Virus record (IMG/VR): IMGVR_UViG_3300009285_003473
Coordinates: 1-22,073 of that record
DNA: 22,073 nt
Direction: 5' to 3' (one strand)
DNA from: a virus
Shown piece by piece: positions 7,209 through 14,685 of this stretch. Under the pieces are notes generated by a model, which did no database searches, was not told the origin of the DNA, and was given only the letters and a program-made list of their open reading frames with translations. Position 1 is the stretch's first letter. Every line of letters begins with the position of its first letter. Position numbers and translations under genes: made by a program.

Positions 7209-7423
7209 TGTCGATCCTTGCCTGCTCGTCGGCGGAGACCTGCTCGTCGTACCTTGCGGCCAATTGCCGGCGCAACACTGCCTGCTCGGCCAGCACGGCG
7301 GTCATCTCCTGCTTGGCCAGCGCCGCGTCCATCTCAGGGTCCGCCCGGATCGCGGCGAGTTGCCGCCTGAGCTCCGCGTTCTCCCGCTCGATTTCTTGGA
7401 TTCTGGTCAGCGTGTCAGCCATT
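7192..7423. repeat. 18-bp direct repeat at two start codons
   Basis: GTCAGCGTGTCAGCCATT occurs at 7192-7209 and again at 7406-7423 (plus-strand reading). On the minus strand each copy covers the start codon and first codons of a gene, and both proteins begin MADTLT-x-IQE. This points to duplication of a gene start followed by divergence. It could also be a preserved start region used by both genes. Confidence 0.8.
7201..7422 (-). CDS. Small coiled-coil protein, 73 aa
   Basis: The ATG at 7422 lies directly after the stop of the GT8-like gene, with AGGTGG inside that gene as ribosome-binding site. The product MADTLTRIQEIERENAELRR continues as one charged helix with heptad character over nearly its full length (AELRRQLAAI... 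AVLRRQLAAR). It shares its first ten residues, except one, with the following adaptor-like protein. A short coiled coil before the tail genes could be a chaperone or assembly factor; nothing specific can be claimed. Confidence 0.65.
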   Translation of the reverse strand: MADTLTRIQEIERENAELRRQLAAIRADPEMDAALAKQEMTAVLAEQAVLRRQLAARYDEQVSADEQARIDNG

Positions 7424-8142
7424 CAGGCCACCTTTCGCATCATGGCGTTCCGCGCGGCGTGCCATTCCGCGGCATACGGCACATCCTGGAATCCTGGAAA
7501 CCAGGGTCCGCCTTCCGTGAAGTGGACAGCCTTGGGGTCGATGCTTGTTGGGCTGTGCCCGACCAGCCAGTTCCACTCTTGCCCCAGTTCTCCAATTTCG
7601 CTCATCTCCAGCCATTGGAACGTGTGCAGAAAGAAGCCCGGATAGGCGTTGATCTTGCGCAGGTCAAGCCCCCGGTACCGGCCGGCGATCCGGTGTGCCC
7701 GGTGCCCGCAGTTCCACAGCACGAAGCTGGACCAGTTCTTCCGCTCGTAAGGCTCCTGCACAACCCCGTCCATTTTAAAGCCAAATCCCGGCGAGTACCG
7801 GTGCTGCACTAGTTGCACGGCCTTGCTCTCGTCCCGTTGCTCCCACACCTCCCGGATATCCGCCCTGAACAGGACATCGCAGTCACAGAACAAGGCCCAT
7901 CCCTGGTATCCCATCAGGTATGGCACCAGGAACCGGGCGAAGGAGAACTCCGTGCTGAACGGCCGCCCATCGATCCCGTCATGAAACTGCACTCCATCCT
8001 GGCGATAAGGGCGGGTCATTTCAGGCCGGCGATGGTTCAACGGCTCCACCTGAAGCGGGATCGTCGCGTGACGCATCAGCGTGTGCGCACACACAGACCA
8101 AGCTTCCTGCTCGCGGCTGTCGTATCCGATGAAGACATTCAT
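7423..8142 (-). CDS. GT8-like glycosyltransferase, 239 aa
   Basis: Start chosen at ATG 8142 because it overlaps the radical SAM stop (ATGA) and begins MNVFIGYDSREQEAW, a typical first strand of GT-A transferases. The longer frame to 8232 lies inside the radical SAM gene. Residues 84-91 (LFCDCDVL) hold the metal-binding D-x-D (Asp87, Asp89) at the end of a hydrophobic strand. His207 in KAVHFTEGGPWF matches the C-terminal His of GT8-type enzymes. The protein should transfer a sugar from a nucleotide-sugar; donor and acceptor are not readable. No membrane segment. It is the last gene of the sugar cassette and is coupled to the structural genes downstream. Confidence 0.72.
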   Translation of the reverse strand: MNVFIGYDSREQEAWSVCAHTLMRHATIPLQVEPLNHRRPEMTRPYRQDGVQFHDGIDGRPFSTEFSFARFLVPYLMGYQGWALFCDCDVLFRADIREVWEQRDESKAVQLVQHRYSPGFGFKMDGVVQEPYERKNWSSFVLWNCGHRAHRIAGRYRGLDLRKINAYPGFFLHTFQWLEMSEIGELGQEWNWLVGHSPTSIDPKAVHFTEGGPWFPGFQDVPYAAEWHAARNAMMRKVA

Positions 8143-9095
8143 GTGTAGGCCACGCAGGATTCGCAGGGCGTCCCCGCCACGTTCTTGCCGAGATGCGCGC
8201 TCCGGAGCGATTGGTACGCCGGGGAGTTCCACGCTTCCATGAATGGCGTGTCCTTCAGATCTCCCATCGTGAAGTCATCCGTGTGCGAGAAGCAGCACGC
8301 AGTCAATAGCCCATCCCATGTCACATGGCCTCCTGTGAAGAGCGCCCAGCACGGAATGGGAGCGACCAAGCCCCCGACTCGCCCTGCATTGCCTGCCGTT
8401 GGCACATAGCCCTGCTTGTTGATCTGCTCGGAAGCCAACGTGTGCTGGCTGTAAAGCGGCAGGTAGTAGTGCTCGTCCAGGTACGGTCTCAGGTCATCAA
8501 CCGCCGCTTCCATGCGTTCCCGCTGTGCCCCCTCGTACAGGATGGAGCTGGCGTACAGCCCGCAGCGATGCCCTGTCTGGTCGTACACCATGTCTCGCCG
8601 CGCCTTCGCCGCCTTGATGTTCTTCACTACCCGCTCGAATGCGTTCACCTGCGTAATCTCCCGCATCTGCTCCCCGTCCGACCAGTTGAAGCTGAATTTG
8701 AGCGAGTCCAGGCCAGCATAGAACAGTTGCGTCAGCTTCTCCGGGGTGGCGAGGCGCCCGTTGGTGGTCAGAAAGACGTAGGGGTATTTGCATTGGCGCT
8801 TGGCATACTCCACCGCATCCGCGAGTTTCGGATACAGCATCGACTCGCCCAGATAGAACAAACCCAACTCCTCCACACCAGCTTCCCGCATGTCCATCGC
8901 CAGGCGCCGGAACAGATCAAAGTCCATGTGTCCCTTCTGCCGCAACCCATGGCTGGTCGCGCAGAAGAAGCACTTGTAGTCGCACACGGCTGTCAGCTCC
9001 ACCTTCACCGCGCGGGGCGGTGGAATGGCCGCCATACGATGCGAGTCCGGGATGTGCGTCACCCGGTCGATCCTGCTCGTGATGAGCGCCTTCAT
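8139..9095 (-). CDS. Radical SAM protein with SPASM-like C-terminus, 318 aa
   Basis: ATG at 9095 overlaps the stop of the DegT-like gene (ATGA). Residues 38-45 are CDYKCFFC, the C-x3-C-x2-C that holds the 4Fe-4S cluster and S-adenosylmethionine. It is followed by a YLGESMLYP segment in the GGE position and a TTNGR strand. The C-terminal ~90 residues have clustered cysteines (CWALFTGG, ACCFSH, CESC) with the TWDGLLTACC and FMEAWNSPAYQSLR patterns of SPASM domains that hold extra clusters. Such enzymes modify peptides, proteins or sugars by radical chemistry. The substrate here is unknown; neighbours make a sugar-linked or virion-protein target plausible. Confidence 0.85.
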   Translation of the reverse strand: MKALITSRIDRVTHIPDSHRMAAIPPPRAVKVELTAVCDYKCFFCATSHGLRQKGHMDFDLFRRLAMDMREAGVEELGLFYLGESMLYPKLADAVEYAKRQCKYPYVFLTTNGRLATPEKLTQLFYAGLDSLKFSFNWSDGEQMREITQVNAFERVVKNIKAAKARRDMVYDQTGHRCGLYASSILYEGAQRERMEAAVDDLRPYLDEHYYLPLYSQHTLASEQINKQGYVPTAGNAGRVGGLVAPIPCWALFTGGHVTWDGLLTACCFSHTDDFTMGDLKDTPFMEAWNSPAYQSLRSAHLGKNVAGTPCESCVAYT

Positions 9096-10249
9096 GCGAT
9101 CTCCTTGCGGATGAATTGGAATGCGTTGTCCAGATCAGCGAACTGCGCTTCGGTCGCGTTGGGATAGCACCCGATCATCAGGCATTGGGTCCAGACCCGA
9201 TCAGCCCCAGGGAAGTCATCGGCACGCCCCAGGCCCTCGAACGCCGGGTGGCGGAGCAAATTCCCCGCGATAACGGCGCGGGTTTCTACCCCCAAGTCTT
9301 CCAGCCATCGGCGGACCGTTGTGGCGGGCCTGTGCTTGCAGCGCAGCACAACCGCCATCCAACTGTGCTGCTTCGGATCGTCCGTCATCCCCACCATCTC
9401 CAACTCTGGGTGCCCGTCCAGCATGGCCGCGATACACATGGCATTGGCCCGGCGGAGTGCCACGATCTCGCCCGCGCGCGCAATCCGGCACTTGCCGATG
9501 GCTCCCTGAATCTCCAATGGGCGCACGTTGTAGCCGAGATTCGAGAACAAGAACCGGGGATCAAGCTTGGGGTGGTCCCCAATCCATATGGACGCATCGG
9601 CCCGGTCCCTGATCCACCCGTGCGCACGGAGCGCCCGGAGTGTGTTGGCGGTGGCAAGGCTGTCCGTCACGATCATCCCGCCTTCCATCGTGGTCAGGTG
9701 ATGTGAAAAGAACAGGCTGAACGACCCCATCCGTCCGAAGGTGCCGACATGGCGTTGGTCCCATTCCGCGCCGAAGGATTCACAGCAATCCTCGATGAGC
9801 GCCATCTTGCTGGCTTTCGCGTATGAAACGATCCGGCTCATGTTGCAAGCGCGCCCCAGAACGTGCACCGGCATGATGGCCTTGGCGTCCGTCTGTGCAG
9901 GCAGGATCATCTCCAGCATCTCCGGGTCAACGTCGCAGAACACTGGACGCAAGCCCAGTTGAATGACCGGCGCCACCGTCGTTGACCACGCCAGAGCCGG
10001 GACCAATACTCCATCGCCCGGCGACAGAAAGCCCCCGTTGCGCTCCAGCATGGCGTCCAACATCAGCAGATTGGCACTCGATCCGCTGTTCACCATCACG
10101 GCATAGTTGGCATGGATATAGTCAGCGAACATCCGCTCGAATTCCCGGACCTGCTCCCCCATCGTGTACCGCCCGGATTGCAGAACGGAAATAGCCGCTG
10201 CAATCTCGGCAGGGCCGAAGCCGTCAATGGCGAGAGGATATCTGTTCAT
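9092..10249 (-). CDS. DegT/DnrJ/EryC1-family enzyme with His at the PLP-lysine position (likely sugar 3-dehydratase type), 385 aa
   Basis: Start at ATG 10249 (TAATG overlap with the FkbM stop); a TTG six bases upstream is the alternative. Fold-type I PLP enzyme features are clear: SGSSAN near residue 55, VFCDVDP at 103-109 and the PLP-binding Asp154 (LIEDCCESFG). The EGG motif is at 189-191. The residue that is normally the Schiff-base lysine, six before the Glu of EGG, is His183 (SHHLTTMEGG). In ColD (GDP-4-keto-6-deoxymannose 3-dehydratase) and the E1/RfbH enzymes the same Lys-to-His change converts an aminotransferase into a C3-deoxygenating dehydratase. I therefore infer a 3-deoxysugar step rather than a plain aminotransferase. 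Substrate unknown. Confidence 0.82.
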   Translation of the reverse strand: MNRYPLAIDGFGPAEIAAAISVLQSGRYTMGEQVREFERMFADYIHANYAVMVNSGSSANLLMLDAMLERNGGFLSPGDGVLVPALAWSTTVAPVIQLGLRPVFCDVDPEMLEMILPAQTDAKAIMPVHVLGRACNMSRIVSYAKASKMALIEDCCESFGAEWDQRHVGTFGRMGSFSLFFSHHLTTMEGGMIVTDSLATANTLRALRAHGWIRDRADASIWIGDHPKLDPRFLFSNLGYNVRPLEIQGAIGKCRIARAGEIVALRRANAMCIAAMLDGHPELEMVGMTDDPKQHSWMAVVLRCKHRPATTVRRWLEDLGVETRAVIAGNLLRHPAFEGLGRADDFPGADRVWTQCLMIGCYPNATEAQFADLDNAFQFIRKEIA

Positions 10250-10812
10250 TACCAACCCATGAGTAGGTCTATTTGAAACTGCCGCACCACAACCATGCCG
10301 AGGGAGCGGAGAAAGTCCTGCGCCGCCCCGGTGGGTATCCCATAGTGCTCCGAGAGACCGTCTTTCTGTTCCAGTAACACCAGCGGGCGATTGCTGAGCA
10401 GCGTTTGCACGGCGCCGTGCAGGGCGTGAAAGTCGAACCCCTCCAAGTCCATCTTCATAAATTTCACGTTGCGCATGTTCATCGAATCCAGGCGGATTGT
10501 TTTCGCTGGACTCCCGGTGCTGGATATTCGCGCCGTATCGGTCTTGCCGGACAACCGCTCCGCCACCGCGACCTTGTGATCCTGCACCCAGCCCAGCGCC
10601 AGTTCATGTACTCTCACGTTGTTCAGCCCGCGCAGATTCGCGCGCAATGTGCGCGCTGTGACAAGATTCGGCTCGAATGCGTACACCACGTCGTGTTTCA
10701 CGGCCAGCATCCTGGTCCAGAGCCCAAAATGGGCGCCCGCATCAATCGCCACCCCACCGTGTACAGCATGTTCTTTAATAGCGGACAGCACTCGCTCGCC
10801 TTCACGATTCAC
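10249..10812 (-). CDS. FkbM-family S-adenosylmethionine methyltransferase, 187 aa
   Basis: Start set at GTG 10812, which overlaps the previous stop (GTGA) and has AAGGGGGGAAGG upstream. The frame reaches back to 10884 but that part lies inside the neighbouring gene. Residues 22-30 (AIDAGAHFG) are the SAM-binding motif I, FEPN (46-49) follows the second strand, and KMDLEGFDFHAL (120-131) is the FkbM signature. These enzymes mostly O-methylate sugars or polyketides. It is slightly short but complete. Context suggests methylation of the sugar made by the cassette. Confidence 0.82.
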   Translation of the reverse strand: MNREGERVLSAIKEHAVHGGVAIDAGAHFGLWTRMLAVKHDVVYAFEPNLVTARTLRANLRGLNNVRVHELALGWVQDHKVAVAERLSGKTDTARISSTGSPAKTIRLDSMNMRNVKFMKMDLEGFDFHALHGAVQTLLSNRPLVLLEQKDGLSEHYGIPTGAAQDFLRSLGMVVVRQFQIDLLMGW

Positions 10813-11549
10813 GCAGCCTTCCCCCCTTTCTTGAGCATCCCCTTGAGATGCACCATGTACTCGGCCAACACCGTCTTTGGCCACACGTTGAGGCCCAGCC
10901 TTCCATCCCCCTTCACGTCCTTGGACAGGTTGTTGACCTCGTGTGCCAGGCCCAGCAGGTCAAGCAACTGATCCAGCGATGAGCAGTCGTGCCACCCTCT
11001 CAATTCCAAGAATGAGCCACTGGTGAAGCATTTGCGGTATGCTTTCAGCAGGTGTCGCATCCGGCGCTCGCGGGGGTCGTACCCAGCGAAATCGCTTTCC
11101 ACGTGCATGCCCAGGTGCCTCCGCAGCAAGAACACGCCGGGAAAGCCATCCATCAGGCCGTGCAGGAACTCCGGGGGGATGAGCTTCAAGGCCCGCACGT
11201 CGGCGCCGATGAAGTAGAACGGCTTGCGTTCCAGCGCATAGTCCGTGATGGCGAACACCTTTCGCCCGAACTTGTGCGCGTTGAAGTTGTAGTGGTACTC
11301 GCCCGTCGGCAGAATGCCTTGCAGCAGCGGCACCATGCTCGTCCACTTGATGAAGTGCGCGCACTCCTCCTGAGCGAACAGGTCCCGGTACTCCACGCGA
11401 TCCTGAAACTCCGCGGGAGCCTCATGCTCGTAGTACGCGACGATGGGGCCTGGCCAGTACCGCACCAGCGATGCCAGTCCCTCGCGCCCCCACTTCTCGT
11501 AATACTCAGGGCTGAACGTCGTGATTGCCGTCGGGCTGTCTGATGTCAC
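10809..11549 (-). CDS. Glycosyltransferase-like protein, 246 aa
   Basis: GTG at 11549 is six bases from a strong GGAGG. Residues 111-127 (FYFIGADVRALKLIPPE) resemble the strand and metal-binding loop of GT-A nucleotide-sugar transferases found in phages, but the usual D-x-D is reduced to G-A-D. The C-terminal motif GWHDCSSLDQL (185-195) also looks like those enzymes. There are no membrane segments. It may be a transferase with an altered metal site or an inactive relative. It overlaps the small gene upstream by 44 bases and the FkbM gene by four. Confidence 0.5.
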   Translation of the reverse strand: MTSDSPTAITTFSPEYYEKWGREGLASLVRYWPGPIVAYYEHEAPAEFQDRVEYRDLFAQEECAHFIKWTSMVPLLQGILPTGEYHYNFNAHKFGRKVFAITDYALERKPFYFIGADVRALKLIPPEFLHGLMDGFPGVFLLRRHLGMHVESDFAGYDPRERRMRHLLKAYRKCFTSGSFLELRGWHDCSSLDQLLDLLGLAHEVNNLSKDVKGDGRLGLNVWPKTVLAEYMVHLKGMLKKGGKAA

Positions 11550-11712
11550 GGAAATCCTCCATGGTCATGCTGGGCATTGGCTCCCAGAACCGTGCGAACT
11601 GGGCCTCCATTTCTGCATCGGACGGGTCAGGATGCTCGGCTTTCCACGCCTCCCATCCGGCTTGATCGGTCAGCTTGAAGAACCTCCAGTCCACCGGTTG
11701 TGCGGGCTTCAT
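11506..11712 (-). CDS. Small protein overlapping two neighbours, 68 aa
   Basis: ATG at 11712 has GAGG eight bases before it. The product MKPAQPVDWRFFKLTDQAGW is acidic with many Trp and Phe (EAWKAEHPD, FARFWEPMP) and looks coding. It overlaps the TPR-transferase gene by 86 bases and the next gene by 44, which is unusual even in compact phage genomes. Alternatives are a spurious frame or a sign of a frameshift at the end of the TPR gene. Family unknown. Confidence 0.5.
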   Translation of the reverse strand: MKPAQPVDWRFFKLTDQAGWEAWKAEHPDPSDAEMEAQFARFWEPMPSMTMEDFRDIRQPDGNHDVQP

Positions 11713-13093
11713 AGCGCCTCTTGTAGTCGATGAGTTTTTGGGCGGTCTTATCTACCGTAGGAGCCCATGTTTCGCCTTCCTTCTGCCGGATAAGCTCTAC
11801 GGTCTTTCCGTACCAGGCCATGTGGTCCCCGCTGACCCCGTAGCGCCATGCCGGGCGCGCGGGGGTCAGGCACCAGCAAGAGCGCCCCAGCGCCCCAGAG
11901 AAATGCACCGCGGACTGGCACACGGAGATCACCAGGTCCAGGGCCGAGATCAAGGCGAACTGATTCTCGAAGTTCTCCGCCGCGCTGTTGGCCTCTTTGA
12001 AGTTGTGTATCCCAGCCTGGTCCGCCTCCTTGTCGTGCCCCCACTTGTCGTATTGCAGGGATGTGAACGTGCAGCCGGTGGCAAAGATCGGCCCCCACTG
12101 GCTCAGCGGGATTGAGCGGTAGTCGAACCGGGTCTTCTTTTCACCGCCGAACCATGCGATCCCGACATAGGGGCCGGACCCCAGTTTCTCCAACTCCGCC
12201 CGGTAGTGGCGGACCCGCTCAGGGTCAGCTTTAAGATACGGAGTCCCAGGGAAGGCGTTTGCAGACTTCCGGAACAGAGACGGCAATGAGCCGAACCCGA
12301 TCTGCGAATCGATGGGGTGCTCATGGTGCCATGTGATCTGATCCGTCTTCCGCGTCCCGTAGACCGGCACTCCTGGGAAGTTGCGCTTGAAGATCGGCTC
12401 CAGACGCGGGTGGCAGTCGATGATCGGGTGCTTACAATTGGCGATGAAGTCCGGCAGGCAGGAGGCGAACATGACCTCATCACCCACACCCTGCTCGCCC
12501 CACGCCACCGCACAGCGGTTGCGCTTACCGTCCCACATGCGCATCTGGTCCCCTTCCTTGTAGGACCGCTGCTGCATCTTGCGCTCGCCTTCCAGGTACC
12601 CAGGCCAGCCACGCTCCCAATCCCCCTGCTCCAGGTAGCCGATAGAACGGTTCCAAAGTGCTTGGCGCATGCCAGGCTCAAACTCCAGCGCCTTGTTCGC
12701 CCATTCGATCACCTTCCCAGGCTGGCCCTGGTTGATGTAACAGGCAGCCATGGAGTTGTAGATGCCGGGCTCCCTGGGATCGATTGCGATGGCCTTGTCG
12801 AAGGCGTATTCGGCTTCCTCCTGGTAGCGCTCCAGCAAAAGCGCCTGGCCGATGTTGCTCCACATGAGGGCCTTGGCATCGGTCGGCATGTCCGTCCATT
12901 CCCGCAGTAGATAGCGATAGAGATGGATGGCCAGTCCGTGATTCGCCCTCCGCATCATGGAATCGGCGTAGTTCCCCAGGACGTGCAGGTCGCTCGGGTG
13001 CCGATCCATCCAACGTAGGAATGCCTCGTCCGCCTTGTTATGCTTGCCCTTTTCAACCAAAGAGGCGACGGAGGTTTTTGTGCGTTCGCTCAT
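11627..13093 (-). CDS. TPR protein with GT-B-type glycosyltransferase domain, 488 aa
   Basis: ATG at 13093 with TTGAGGTTGC upstream, eight bases after the terminator T-run. Residues ~10-175 are tetratricopeptide repeats (AEYAFDKAIAIDPREPGIYN and KVIEWANKALEFEP are typical units). Residues ~190-460 are a transferase-like domain with WGEQGVGDEVMFASCLPDF and the C-terminal DLVISVCQSAVHFSGALGRS, the pattern of TPR-linked family 9/41 glycosyltransferases. These can glycosylate proteins or build surface polymers. The last ~30 residues are Arg/Ser-rich and overlap a small gene in another frame. It leads the sugar cassette. Confidence 0.72.
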   Translation of the reverse strand: MSERTKTSVASLVEKGKHNKADEAFLRWMDRHPSDLHVLGNYADSMMRRANHGLAIHLYRYLLREWTDMPTDAKALMWSNIGQALLLERYQEEAEYAFDKAIAIDPREPGIYNSMAACYINQGQPGKVIEWANKALEFEPGMRQALWNRSIGYLEQGDWERGWPGYLEGERKMQQRSYKEGDQMRMWDGKRNRCAVAWGEQGVGDEVMFASCLPDFIANCKHPIIDCHPRLEPIFKRNFPGVPVYGTRKTDQITWHHEHPIDSQIGFGSLPSLFRKSANAFPGTPYLKADPERVRHYRAELEKLGSGPYVGIAWFGGEKKTRFDYRSIPLSQWGPIFATGCTFTSLQYDKWGHDKEADQAGIHNFKEANSAAENFENQFALISALDLVISVCQSAVHFSGALGRSCWCLTPARPAWRYGVSGDHMAWYGKTVELIRQKEGETWAPTVDKTAQKLIDYKRRYEARTTGGLEVLQADRSSRMGGVESRAS

Positions 13094-13100
13094 GCAACCT

Positions 13101-13130
13101 CAAAAAGAGGCGAGGGCCGAAGCCCTCGCC
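13101..13130 (-). terminator. Rho-independent terminator with UUCG loop
   Basis: On the minus strand a 9-bp perfect stem (GGCGAGGGC with GCCCTCGCC) closes a TTCG tetraloop, followed by TCTTTTT. It lies ten bases after the stop of the small head-protein gene and immediately before the start of the TPR-transferase gene. It should end the packaging/head transcript, so the cassette depends on read-through or antitermination. Confidence 0.9.
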
Positions 13131-13139
13131 GGAGCGATC

Positions 13140-13574
13140 CTAGTCGCGCTGAAGCAGAGCCATCACCGAGATCACCGGAGATGGCGTCAGCGTGCCCGAA
13201 GCGCAGACCGCGATGGTCACGACCAGCGGCTTGGCCAGCGGGAAGGTGTCGGAATCCGTGATGGTCACGGTGTGCGGCAGCCCTTGGTTGAACCGCAGGG
13301 ACTTGTTGGTGAGTACTTCCGTGGCCGCCATGAACAGGGAGTCATCGTCGATCCAGCCGACCTTCAGGTCCATCGAGAAGGAGCTGGAGAACACGGCCTT
13401 GACCCATCCATCCAGAACCGTCACGCGGTCCGGAATCGGCAGCATCAGGAAAGTCTGTGAAGCGGACGGCGTTGCCGTACAGGTGAACGACCCGTAAGCG
13501 GCAAAGATGCCCGCGTGAATGTCGCGCAGAGACCCCGACTTCACAAGAGTCGAGGTGAAGGTCGTTGCAGCCAT
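13140..13574 (-). CDS. Small head protein (decoration-like), 144 aa
   Basis: ATG at 13574 follows GAGGAGATAAGTC. The product MAATTFTSTLVKSGSLRDIH is beta-rich and poor in charge, with many Thr, Ser and Val (AVFSSSFSMDLKVGWIDDDS). There is no signal or membrane helix. Its place directly after the major capsid gene, with its own terminator, is the usual place for a decoration or cement protein that binds the capsid lattice. That assignment rests on context and composition only. Confidence 0.6.
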   Translation of the reverse strand: MAATTFTSTLVKSGSLRDIHAGIFAAYGSFTCTATPSASQTFLMLPIPDRVTVLDGWVKAVFSSSFSMDLKVGWIDDDSLFMAATEVLTNKSLRFNQGLPHTVTITDSDTFPLAKPLVVTIAVCASGTLTPSPVISVMALLQRD

Positions 13575-13595
13575 GACTTATCTCCTCAGCTCGGG

Positions 13596-14681
13596 TTAGG
13601 AGGGATCGGGCGAGAAGGTGGAGGCGACGATTGTTCCGAAGTCTTCCGTCGATCCACCGATGGTGTACTGGGACTTGACCATGCCGTAGATCATGCCGGC
13701 GGACACGCCCAGCTTGTTGCCGTAGTCGAACAGCTCCTCGAACCACGCGGGGCTGTCCGGACTGTAGTTGTTGCCGAGCACCAGATTGACGGCCTGGGCG
13801 CCACAGAGCACCGCCCGGTAGACGCTGGCAGTACCGATGTTGGTATTCCCGGTGCTGCCGCCGCACACACGCTCGGACTCGTGGATGATGGCACCGTTCC
13901 ACTCGCCCACAGCGCCCGTATACAGGGGGTTCCCGCTGATCTGCCCGCCCTGGATCGCGGCTTTCTGGATGTCCAACCAGTTGCCGGACGCCGCTGCCGT
14001 GGTGCGCAGTTGGTGCAGTTGGAACGTGTGGATGAAGACGGCGTACTTGTCCTCGCCGCCAATGCGCAGCGGGCGAATCTTCTGGTTCGCCTTGGTCTTC
14101 GCCCGCGTAACCATCCGGTCGATGGTCGTCAGGGAGAAAGCCGAGGAAGCAGATGCGGAAAGAGATGCTTCCGCCGTGCCGCCGACGAACAGGTGGTTGT
14201 TGGTGGAAGGCGCGCGGGTCGCGTTGTTCCCCGTGTAGCGCGTGTCGGACTGGTTGGTGTTGCCACAAATGTGGTTGAAAAAGTTCTCATCCAGACGGGT
14301 GGCATACCAATCCGCGAGGCCGATGAAGGCTTCGTTGCGCATGGAGAACGGCACGCGCTGCTCGGAGGCGCGCCCTGCGGAACGGACGGCATGGCGGAGC
14401 TGATCCAGGGTCACGCTGTCGCGCGAGGTCTGGAGTTGCTCCTCATTGCCTTCCAGGGTGCCGTCTCCCTGGATACCGGCGCCGGTCAGTTGGGCGCGCA
14501 GCATCGGGTAAACGGTGTCGCCGGAGTTCTTCTGCAACTCGGTGTGAAGTTGGACCAGGGAGTTGGAATCCTCCCCCACGAACTTGTTGAACCACGAGCG
14601 TGTGCGCGCCTCGTGGATCATCTTGCGGGTCCAGAACTTTACCGCGAGTGCATGATTGACCCCGAAAGAGGTATCAGCCAT
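13596..14681 (-). CDS. Major capsid protein, N4-gp56 type, 361 aa
   Basis: ATG at 14681. The product begins MADTSFGVNHALAVKFWTRK and carries segments typical of the N4-gp56 capsid family: KNSGDTVYPMLRAQLTGAG, a LDQLRHAVRSAGRASEQRVP helix, and an IGLADWYATRLDENFFNHIC stretch. The length (~360) is normal for this HK97-fold protein. It assembles into the icosahedral shell on the scaffold encoded just upstream. The ribosome-binding site is weak (GAG, nine bases away), and a 324-base folded non-coding region separates it from the scaffold gene. It may be affected by that insertion. Confidence 0.85.
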   Translation of the reverse strand: MADTSFGVNHALAVKFWTRKMIHEARTRSWFNKFVGEDSNSLVQLHTELQKNSGDTVYPMLRAQLTGAGIQGDGTLEGNEEQLQTSRDSVTLDQLRHAVRSAGRASEQRVPFSMRNEAFIGLADWYATRLDENFFNHICGNTNQSDTRYTGNNATRAPSTNNHLFVGGTAEASLSASASSAFSLTTIDRMVTRAKTKANQKIRPLRIGGEDKYAVFIHTFQLHQLRTTAAASGNWLDIQKAAIQGGQISGNPLYTGAVGEWNGAIIHESERVCGGSTGNTNIGTASVYRAVLCGAQAVNLVLGNNYSPDSPAWFEELFDYGNKLGVSAGMIYGMVKSQYTIGGSTEDFGTIVASTFSPDPS

Positions 14682-14685
14682 TGCG

